Positions 1 through 5,840 of a stretch of 7,965 bases of DNA are shown here, in pieces. Location: NCBI GenBank assembly GCA_902803795.1, contig CADCRC010000130.1:1-7965 (forward strand), given 5' to 3'. Positions within the stretch are counted from its first letter, which is position 1; each line of letters starts with the position of its first letter. The notes beneath the pieces were generated by a model. The model had not been told where the DNA came from, made no database searches, and was given only the letters and a program-made list of their open reading frames with translations. The position numbers and the translations under genes were made by a program. The stretch is from an uncultured Erysipelotrichaceae bacterium. Lineage in GTDB: Bacteria > Bacillota_I > Bacilli_A > RF39 > UBA660.

Positions 1-920
1 GATATACTAACACACAATATACATATATATTTAACAATATTATCTTTAACATCAACATTACTTTTATATAACATTATAAAAATAACCATCAATATAAAAT
101 AAGAAACATGATAATAATCAATTAAAGGAAAACAAACTATAATATATAACATTACATATATATATATAATATTCTTATCTATAATAAATTTATAAAATAC
201 ATAAATAAATCCAATTATCATAATAATAAAATAAAACAAACTAATATCATTATTACTACTAAAATCAGTTAATCCAAGTATACATAAATTAACAAAGTTA
301 TAAAAAGAACCACTCAAAATTAAATATAACAAAAATAATACAGTTGGAATAATAAATCCTAATAATCTTCTAATAAACTTTTTTATATCTTTAAACAAAT
401 AATAAAACATTGGCAAAAATAACATAACTCCAATATTCTGTTTAGTTATTATCAATAAACCCAATACAATCCCAATAATAAAATCATCTTTTTTATTTTC
501 TTCTAAATATATTAAAACAATAATAAATAAAAAACTAATAAAATTATATCCTGGAAACAAAATAGAAGCAAACTTTAAAGGATAAGGTAATATCATACAT
601 AATAAAAACAAATAAATCTTATTATTTAACATCTTTTCTAAAAAATAAAACATAATACAAAGAAAAATACTTTGTTCAACATAAATAACAATAATAGATT
701 TACTAAATAATAATCCTATAGAATATAAAAAAGGAGAAAATAAAGGTACTACAATATTAAAATCATTATATGCAATCTCTCCTCTACTTATCGCATAACT
801 AAATCCATAATTTACATATAAATCATTTCTATATAAATTATAAAACAATAATAAACAAAAGAAAAAATAAACAAATAATAAAGTAAACTTAATAATATTT
901 CTATATTTAATACTACACAT
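1..920 (-). CDS. GT-C-like polytopic membrane protein, subtype B' (3' part beyond window)
   Basis: This open frame runs without a stop from an ATG at 920-918 to the window edge, giving 306 residues of a protein expected to be about 450 long; the C-terminal domain is missing only because the window ends. The start is fixed by AAGGAG five bases upstream, lying inside the end of the preceding gene. After one N-terminal membrane helix comes Asp33, then NYGFSYAISRGEIAYNDFN, the extracytoplasmic first loop typical of GT-C glycosyltransferases, where an acidic residue is often catalytic. Further marks are PGYNF (about 123-127), TKQNIGV (159-165), NFVNLCILGL (208-217) and D268-x-x-H271. It is most like the complete B copy at 2269-3633 (shared AYNDFN, PLFSPFLYSIG, KQNIG). 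Probable role is transfer of a lipid-linked sugar at the outer membrane face. The fold assignment is by pattern only, and the substrate is unknown. Confidence 0.75.
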   Translation of the reverse strand, partial: MCSIKYRNIIKFTLLFVYFFFCLLLFYNLYRNDLYVNYGFSYAISRGEIAYNDFNIVVPLFSPFLYSIGLLFSKSIIVIYVEQSIFLCIMFYFLEKMLNNKIYLFLLCMILPYPLKFASILFPGYNFISFLFIIVLIYLEENKKDDFIIGIVLGLLIITKQNIGVMLFLPMFYYLFKDIKKFIRRLLGFIIPTVLFLLYLILSGSFYNFVNLCILGLTDFSSNNDISLFYFIIMIIGFIYVFYKFIIDKNIIYIYVMLYIIVCFPLIDYYHVSYFILMVIFIMLYKSNVDVKDNIVKYICILCVSI

Positions 921-937
921 ACCTACTCCTTATAATA
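919..937 (-). repeat. Duplicated gene junction, copy 2 (A' to B')
   Basis: TATTATAAGGAGTAGGTAT on the minus strand encodes the end of the A' protein (YYKE-stop in frame), provides the ribosome site AAGGAG, and runs into the ATG of B'. It is identical over 19 bases to the junction at 3635-3653. Confidence 0.75.
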
Positions 938-2266
938 TATATTATAATCATATATTGTATCAACCAGTTCATAGTTTTTATTAATATAATTATATATAGG
1001 ATAATAATCTTGTAATTTATCATCCCTACAATCAATCATAAATCTATTAATAAATATATATGTATTATGTAAACTATTTAATTTTAAAACCACTTTTTTT
1101 TCTATATCATAACCCCAATTACCATATAACATAACATTAAAATAACTAATTCTATTATTACTAGATATATCCATAAATGTTGACATTCTATCAATCATTA
1201 TTCTATTATTATATTTTTTATATTTTTCAAATACTTTTCTATACTTCATATCATTCTTATTCAAATACATAAATCTAAAATGTGGCAAATTAATATTTTT
1301 CATATCTTTAAATTTATTAAATGTAACATAACTATACATTATAAAAAACATAACTATAATAATAGAAAATATTATATTAATTACCCTACCATTTTTAAAA
1401 TCTACTTTTTTATATTCAAATAAATAAACAAATAAACAAATAAAATATAAATATAAAAACATAGTAATATGATAAGAATCAAATAAAGGTATCGCAAAAC
1501 AAATACTACTAGCCATATAATAATTTATAATATTTTTTCTATCTTTTTTAATTATATATAAAGAAAAAACAAATAAAATAATAGATATAACACTACCAAT
1601 AGATATATAATTACCATTACTATTAGAAAAACTAAATAATCCCAAAATACATAAATCAATAAAATTAAATAAATTACCAACTATAATAAGATAGACAATA
1701 AAAATAACACATGGAATAAAACAACCTATAATTCTATCAATTATTCTTTTCTTATCAAAAACTCCAATTATAGAAAATAATAATACTACAATTCCAATAG
1801 TATGTTTAGTTAATAACAATAATCCAATTACAAATCCAATTTTCTTATCACTAAAATTGTTAATTTCCAAATATAAAAGTAATAAAAACAAAAAAATACA
1901 TAATAAATTATAAGACCCTATAAAACTAAAAAAGAATGAAAATAATATAGTAATAAATATTCCAAATATATATTTATCCTTAAATAATTTATCTAATAAC
2001 ACAAACATAAATAAATATATAATAATAATTTCAATAAAAAATACACTTAAATCATTATAAATAAATAACCCAATACTCATAATAATATTATATAAAGGAG
2101 TAGATATTAAATTAAAGTCTTTATACAAAACTTCACCATTTACTATCGCATTACTAAAACCATAATTCCATATTACATCCCCACATGTTTGGTAATAAAC
2201 AAAAACATAAGAAAAAAACATCACAAATAAAATAAAATATATACTAATTTTAAATATCTTATTCAT
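923..2266 (-). CDS. GT-C-like polytopic membrane protein, subtype A'
   Basis: A complete 447-aa protein with an N-terminal helix, about ten or more further hydrophobic segments to about residue 312, and a more polar C-terminal domain of about 130 residues. The first loop has Asp30 and Y48-K-D-F-N52 with the STPLY segment behind it. Later landmarks are TKHTIGIV (153-160), NFIDLCILGL (201-210), D263-x-x-H266 and, in the C-terminal domain, YFNVMLYGNWGY (375-386). These match GT-C glycosyltransferases of the GT39/GT83 type (polyprenyl-phosphate-sugar users) in layout, but no family was confirmed by search. The KHTIG motif and the SNxNxNYISIG stretch tie it to the A copy at 3639-4988, not to its direct neighbours. 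The ATG at 2266 lies two bases after the upstream stop, with AAGGTGA as a plausible ribosome site. Its own last codons, AAG GAG TAG, supply the ribosome site of the next gene. Confidence 0.8.
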   Translation of the reverse strand: MNKIFKISIYFILFVMFFSYVFVYYQTCGDVIWNYGFSNAIVNGEVLYKDFNLISTPLYNIIMSIGLFIYNDLSVFFIEIIIIYLFMFVLLDKLFKDKYIFGIFITILFSFFFSFIGSYNLLCIFLFLLLLYLEINNFSDKKIGFVIGLLLLTKHTIGIVVLLFSIIGVFDKKRIIDRIIGCFIPCVIFIVYLIIVGNLFNFIDLCILGLFSFSNSNGNYISIGSVISIILFVFSLYIIKKDRKNIINYYMASSICFAIPLFDSYHITMFLYLYFICLFVYLFEYKKVDFKNGRVINIIFSIIIVMFFIMYSYVTFNKFKDMKNINLPHFRFMYLNKNDMKYRKVFEKYKKYNNRIMIDRMSTFMDISSNNRISYFNVMLYGNWGYDIEKKVVLKLNSLHNTYIFINRFMIDCRDDKLQDYYPIYNYINKNYELVDTIYDYNIYYKE

Positions 2267-2268
2267 AA

Positions 2269-3633
2269 TTATTCACCTTCATAGTAATATATATCATATA
2301 TACATATATTATTAATTTTCTTAGAATGTTTTTTTATATATTGATCAAATTCTACTATATGTTGCCCATATACATTAAATTCATCACTATATAAAACAAA
2401 TATTGTATCATCTAAACTTTTAATCTTATTAAGCATATTTCCAACCCCTTTATATCCATAATTACCATAATAATTTAAATCATAATAATTAATATTATCA
2501 TCATTAATAATCTTCAATATATAATTTTCAGATGAATTCAATAAATATATTTTATCTATATCATATTTTTTTAAATAATCAAGTAATTCATATCTACATT
2601 TATGATAATTTTTACCTTCTAACATAAATTCAATATTATTATAACTTTTAATATCCAATCCTACACTTTTATAATTTAATAAATAAGATAAAATAATTGA
2701 TACACATACTAAATAAATACAAATATACTTAATATATATCTTATTTAATTCAAATTTAGATTCATATAAAAACAAAAATAAACACACCATAATATAATAG
2801 CTGCAATGAAAATCATCAACCAAAGGATAAATAATTACAGAATAAAACAGAATATAAAAATAAATAATCTTATTATACTTTCTCTTAATAATAATATATA
2901 CAACATATATAATACAAATAATAGATACAATTAAACATATATTATTAAAATAAAAATTTTCATTAAAATCAGATAAACCTAATATACATAAGTTAATAAA
3001 ATTAAATAATGAATTAGTAATAAATAAATATAATAAAAATATAAAACAAACTACTAATACTCCCAATAATCTTTTTAAAAACTTCTTATAATCTTTAAAT
3101 AAATAATACAAATTAGGTATAAACAATACAATACCAATATTTTGCTTATTTATAATCAATAATCCAAATAAAAAACCAATAATATAATCAATATACTTTC
3201 TATCACTATATTTTTCTTCAAGATAAATAATTATAATAAGTAATAAAAAAGATAAAAAATTATAGCCAGGAGAAATAAATCTAACTATCTGTATTGGTCC
3301 AACAAAAAACATAACAATAAAAAATAAATATGTTTTATTACCAATTAATTTAAATAAAAAATATGATAAAATACATAAAAGAAAAGCTTGTTCTAAATAA
3401 AAGACAATAATTGAATTAGAAAATATCATTCCAATAGAATATAAAAAAGGACTAAACAATGGAATAATAATATTAAAATCATTATATGCAATCTCTCCTT
3501 TACTTATCGCATAACTAAATCCAAAATTAAGAAAAAAATCAGTAGTAAAAACAAAATAAAATATACTAACACAAAAAAAGAAGAATATAAACATGAATAT
3601 ATATTTAATAATTATTTTTTTATTTATTTTCAT
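2269..3633 (-). CDS. GT-C-like polytopic membrane protein, subtype B
   Basis: A complete 454-aa protein with the same plan as its neighbours: one N-terminal helix, a loop with Asp32 and Y50-N-D-F-N54, many membrane helices to about residue 320, then a soluble C-terminal domain. Subtype B marks are PLFSPFLYSIG (58-68), PGYNF (122-126) and NKQNIGIV (162-169), where subtype A has KHTIG. The shared motifs NFINLCILGL (211-220), D273-x-x-H276 and a C-terminal YYDLNYYGNYGY (383-394) are present. A glycosyltransferase of GT-C type acting on an undecaprenyl-linked sugar is the likeliest role, with acceptor unknown. The ATG at 3633 is preceded eight bases upstream by AAGGAG, which lies within the last codons of the gene before it; the two genes are five bases apart. 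The gene ends GAA GGT GAA TAA, again giving the next gene its ribosome site. Tight spacing implies one transcript and perhaps translational coupling. Confidence 0.8.
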   Translation of the reverse strand: MKINKKIIIKYIFMFIFFFFCVSIFYFVFTTDFFLNFGFSYAISKGEIAYNDFNIIIPLFSPFLYSIGMIFSNSIIVFYLEQAFLLCILSYFLFKLIGNKTYLFFIVMFFVGPIQIVRFISPGYNFLSFLLLIIIIYLEEKYSDRKYIDYIIGFLFGLLIINKQNIGIVLFIPNLYYLFKDYKKFLKRLLGVLVVCFIFLLYLFITNSLFNFINLCILGLSDFNENFYFNNICLIVSIICIIYVVYIIIKRKYNKIIYFYILFYSVIIYPLVDDFHCSYYIMVCLFLFLYESKFELNKIYIKYICIYLVCVSIILSYLLNYKSVGLDIKSYNNIEFMLEGKNYHKCRYELLDYLKKYDIDKIYLLNSSENYILKIINDDNINYYDLNYYGNYGYKGVGNMLNKIKSLDDTIFVLYSDEFNVYGQHIVEFDQYIKKHSKKINNICIYDIYYYEGE

Positions 3634-3634
3634 T

Positions 3635-3653
3635 ATACCTACTCCTTATAATA
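3635..3653 (-). repeat. Duplicated gene junction, copy 1 (A to B)
   Basis: The same 19 bases as at 919-937 join the A and B genes. They encode the C-terminal YYKE and stop of A and carry the AAGGAG for B. Shared junction plus alternating subtypes indicates that the pair A-B was copied as a unit. Confidence 0.75.
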
Positions 3654-4988
3654 AAAACCAAAATTACCTATATTCTTAACCTTTTTCGTATTATCAACAA
3701 TATACTTAACTATATCATCATTAGTTTGATCAATTTCAGGTTTATTATAAATCAAATTATCATTTAAAATAAATGTCTTATTATGCATATTCTTAATCTT
3801 ATTAATCATCATATTAGTTCCATCATAACCTAAATTACCATAATTAATAACATTAAAATAATCAATCTTTCTATTATTAGAAGTATTAAGTATAGGTGCA
3901 TAAGTAACAGCAATTATAATATTATCTTTTTCTTTTTTAAATTCAGAATTTAATTTTCTAATAAGAGTCTTCTCACTCTTAGGAACAAGCATTCTTTCAT
4001 ATTTAGGAATATCTAAAAAAACAAAATTTAAAAAATATAAATAAGATAATATACTTATAGAAATACAAACTAAGAAACAAAACAACTTAGATAAATTATA
4101 CATATTTTTATTCAAATCTTTTATACTAATCAATTTACATAAAAAAATAATCAAAACAATATAACATAAATGAAAATAATCAAAAATAGGAATACTAAAA
4201 GATAAAGAACCAAGTGCATAATAATAATTCTTATTATTTTTATCTCTAAAAATATTATATATTATATAAGCAAATAATAAAAACCAAATTAAACATCCAA
4301 TAGAAATATAATTATTATTCTTATTAGAAAAATCAAATAATCCCAATATAGTAAAATTAATAAATTGAAAAAAAGAATTAGATAACAACAAATATATTAA
4401 AAAAATAAAACAAACACACAAAAAACCAATTAATTTATTAATTAAAACTTTTTTATTTCTATAACTAATTAAAGAACAAACTAAAATACAAATTCCTATA
4501 GTATGTTTAGATAATAAAACAAGACCAATAAACAAACCAATAATAACATTTTTATCTATCATACCAAATAATTTAAAATCATCCTTATTCTCAAAATACA
4601 TAATAACAATTATAAAAAAATAAGCTAAATAATTATAAGTCATACATAAATGAGCAAATAATATTAAACTAATACCATAAAATATATATTTTTTATTACC
4701 TAATAACTTATCAAAAAAATAAATAGAAAAACTACATAACAAAACATTTTCTATAATAAATACAAAATAAGAATCTTTAATAAACAATCCAATTGACATC
4801 AAAAAAGCATACAAAGGTGGAGTAATAATATTAAAATCAATATAAGGTATTTCACCATTTTTAATCGCATAACTAAATGAATAATACCAAAAAGCATCAC
4901 AAATAGATGACAATAAAACATATATTACAATAAATAACATACAAAAACCTATTAAATATTCAATATATTTTATTATTTTATCATTCAT
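3639..4988 (-). CDS. GT-C-like polytopic membrane protein, subtype A, first gene of the array
   Basis: The frame stays open back to a TTG at 5000, but the start chosen is the ATG at 4988. GGAG at 4998-4995 sits six bases before that ATG, and the resulting MNDKI start resembles the MNKIF start of the A' copy. This gives 449 aa. Asp31 lies at the end of the first membrane helix, followed by IPYIDFN and TPPLY (first loop), SKHTIGI (160-166), FINFTILGLFDFS (209-221), NNNYISIG, D270-x-x-H273 and a C-terminal YFNVINYGNLGY (377-388). The TPPLY segment resembles the proline-containing first loop of GT39/PMT-like GT-C enzymes most clearly of the four copies. The family is assigned by pattern alone, and an exporter or flippase of similar topology cannot be fully excluded. 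A promoter lies directly upstream, so this is probably the first gene of a four-or-more-gene transcript separate from the peptide operon. Confidence 0.8.
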   Translation of the reverse strand: MNDKIIKYIEYLIGFCMLFIVIYVLLSSICDAFWYYSFSYAIKNGEIPYIDFNIITPPLYAFLMSIGLFIKDSYFVFIIENVLLCSFSIYFFDKLLGNKKYIFYGISLILFAHLCMTYNYLAYFFIIVIMYFENKDDFKLFGMIDKNVIIGLFIGLVLLSKHTIGICILVCSLISYRNKKVLINKLIGFLCVCFIFLIYLLLSNSFFQFINFTILGLFDFSNKNNNYISIGCLIWFLLFAYIIYNIFRDKNNKNYYYALGSLSFSIPIFDYFHLCYIVLIIFLCKLISIKDLNKNMYNLSKLFCFLVCISISILSYLYFLNFVFLDIPKYERMLVPKSEKTLIRKLNSEFKKEKDNIIIAVTYAPILNTSNNRKIDYFNVINYGNLGYDGTNMMINKIKNMHNKTFILNDNLIYNKPEIDQTNDDIVKYIVDNTKKVKNIGNFGFYYKE

Positions 4989-4994
4989 AATACA

Positions 4995-4998
4995 CTCC
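4995..4998 (-). promoter_or_regulatory. Ribosome binding site deciding the ATG start at 4988
   Basis: GGAG is placed six bases before the ATG at 4988. It overlaps the codons that would be translated from the upstream in-frame TTG at 5000, which itself has no ribosome site at proper distance. This supports the shorter 449-aa product. Confidence 0.7.
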
Positions 4999-5019
4999 AA
5001 AATAAATTAATCTAAATTA

Positions 5020-5048
5020 ATTATAAAATTATAATACTTTTTTTTCAA
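5020..5048 (-). promoter_or_regulatory. Sigma-A-type promoter for the membrane-enzyme array
   Basis: Reading the minus strand, TTGAAA (5048-5043) and TATAAT (5025-5020) are separated by exactly 17 bases, which fits the vegetative promoter consensus closely. Transcription would begin near 5013 and leave a short leader of about 25 bases before the ATG at 4988. An alternative TATAAT at 5033-5028 lacks a good -35 partner at 16-18 bases. In such AT-rich DNA chance matches are common, but placement between a terminator and a gene start supports it. Confidence 0.6.
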
Positions 5049-5056
5049 TACAATTT

Positions 5057-5077
5057 AAAAAAGACCAAAAGGTCTTT
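5057..5077 (-). terminator. Intrinsic terminator closing the peptide operon
   Basis: On the minus strand AAAGACC (5077-5071), a TTTT loop and GGTCTTT (5066-5060) form a perfect 7-bp stem. The T tract begins inside the stem and continues to 5057, six T's in total. It lies about 40 bases after the stop of the second peptide gene and just before the promoter of the next block. It may be leaky given the short stem. Confidence 0.65.
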
Positions 5078-5118
5078 ACTTAGTAAGACATAAATCATTA
5101 TATAAATAATTATATTTC

Positions 5119-5289
5119 TTATTCTAATGGACATAAATTGCCTTCTACTATTCTTCTGATCGCAGATCCCAATAAATGTCCAGCATCTTGAATAGTCTCA
5201 ATTGCATTAACAAATGCATTTATAATTGTACCAGAAATAGTATCTCCTCCAACAATTTTATCTAACTTTTTATCATCAATCTTCTTCAT
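5119..5289 (-). CDS. Double-glycine leader secreted peptide 2 (putative two-peptide bacteriocin, beta partner)
   Basis: This is a 56-aa precursor. The leader MKKIDDKKLDKIVGG is 15 residues, with hydrophobic residues at -12, -7 and -4 and Gly-Gly at -2/-1, the pattern cut by C39 peptidase exporters. The predicted mature peptide has 41 residues: an amphipathic hydrophobic stretch, a GHLLG motif (GxxxG, mature 22-26) directly followed by SAIRR, and a single Cys38 in a C-terminal CPLE. Counting charged residues gives about -3, which is unusual for a bacteriocin. Its ATG overlaps the stop of peptide 1 by one base (TAATG), and GAGG lies seven bases upstream, so the two are probably translated together in near-equal amounts. 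Two-peptide (class IIb) bacteriocin is the best reading because of the paired genes and GxxxG motifs. A signalling peptide pair is possible. I do not recognise a named family. Confidence 0.8.
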   Translation of the reverse strand: MKKIDDKKLDKIVGGDTISGTIINAFVNAIETIQDAGHLLGSAIRRIVEGNLCPLE

Positions 5290-5438
5290 TACTCAACCTC
5301 ACACTTTGTAGGATTAGTAAATCCTTCAATAATACCACTAATAAAAATTGTTACACTCGCAACTATCAATGGTATCCAAACCGCACTAATAACCCCACCT
5401 TTTACATCTTCTAATCTAACATTATCCAATTTTTTCAT
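5289..5438 (-). CDS. Double-glycine leader secreted peptide 1 (putative two-peptide bacteriocin, alpha partner)
   Basis: This is a 49-aa precursor with the 15-residue leader MKKLDNVRLEDVKGG, aligned without gaps to the leader of peptide 2 (hydrophobic -12, -7, -4; Gly-Gly at the cut site). The predicted mature peptide has 34 residues. It starts VISAVWIPLIVAS, a strongly hydrophobic stretch long enough to span a membrane, carries GIIEG (GxxxG, mature 20-24), then FTNPTKC and ends CEVE. It has one Cys (31), one Trp and a net charge of about -2. The ATG at 5438 directly follows the stop of the accessory gene, whose last codons give the ribosome site AAAGGTG. Position after a C39 exporter, leader form and GxxxG all support export and a helix-helix pairing with peptide 2. 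Antibacterial activity is inferred, not shown. Confidence 0.8.
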   Translation of the reverse strand: MKKLDNVRLEDVKGGVISAVWIPLIVASVTIFISGIIEGFTNPTKCEVE

Positions 5439-5840
5439 TTAATCACCTTTCCAAATAACATTAAATATATCAATTATATTATTATTACTCTCTCTTATAA
5501 AAATATTTAATACATCATTCTTCTTTAGCTTCTTATCTATTTTAAATTCAATTAAAACACTACTATATTTTTTATTATTTCTAGATAATATATTTTTAGT
5601 CACCTGATTAACATTAAACTTAATTTTCTTATTTTTATAATAAATAACTTCATTATTATTTAATAATTTTAATTCATGATTATCTAATATTAAATGATAT
5701 AGCCCATCTTTTTCTACAATAGCATTTAAACAAATAAACCTAGGCATCTTATATACAAATAATAATCTAACAAAAATAATTTCAAATATAAAAATAATTA
5801 TAGTTAAAAAAGCAATATATAAATCATAATTTTTTTTCAT
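5439..5840 (-). CDS. Small single-pass membrane protein, possible exporter accessory
   Basis: A 133-aa protein from the ATG at 5840. An in-frame ATG at 5852 would add four residues (MEKL), but AAAGG sits directly against that codon, whereas AAGGATGG is well spaced for the ATG at 5840. Residues about 5-27 form one membrane helix. The remainder is rich in beta-prone, Lys/Asn/Ile segments (for example GLYHLILDN and SSVLIEFKID) and ends NVIWKGD, with no Cys pair or enzyme motif. Topology with a short N-tail inside, one helix and an outside beta domain recalls a much shortened HlyD/MesE-type accessory protein of bacteriocin exporters, which normally exceed 400 aa. An immunity protein for the peptide pair is the main alternative. 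It overlaps the exporter gene by 17 bases and abuts peptide 1, so it is surely co-transcribed. Function is not recognised from sequence. Confidence 0.7.
   Translation of the reverse strand: MKKNYDLYIAFLTIIIFIFEIIFVRLLFVYKMPRFICLNAIVEKDGLYHLILDNHELKLLNNNEVIYYKNKKIKFNVNQVTKNILSRNNKKYSSVLIEFKIDKKLKKNDVLNIFIRESNNNIIDIFNVIWKGD

Noticed and set aside
1..4988. AT-rich simple repeats (TATATA, AATAAT) within the membrane protein genes, considered as repeats or a CRISPR/ncRNA signal
   Set aside because: They follow from Ile/Asn/Tyr/Phe-rich coding sequence at very low GC. No spaced direct repeats of even unit length are seen.
4989..5000. In-frame extension of the subtype A gene to a TTG at 5000
   Set aside because: The extension consists of the ribosome site itself (GGAG at 4998-4995). 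The ATG at 4988 is properly spaced and gives a start like that of the A' copy.
5119..5438. Lanthipeptide, sactipeptide or other enzyme-modified precursor
   Set aside because: No LanM/LanB/LanC, radical SAM or cyclodehydratase gene lies in the window, and one Cys per core cannot support lanthionine rings of the usual type.
5824..5826. UGA read as Trp (mycoplasma code), which would extend the exporter past 5824
   Set aside because: The exporter already ends where ABC ATPase domains normally end, and Trp codons examined in the peptides and membrane proteins are TGG.
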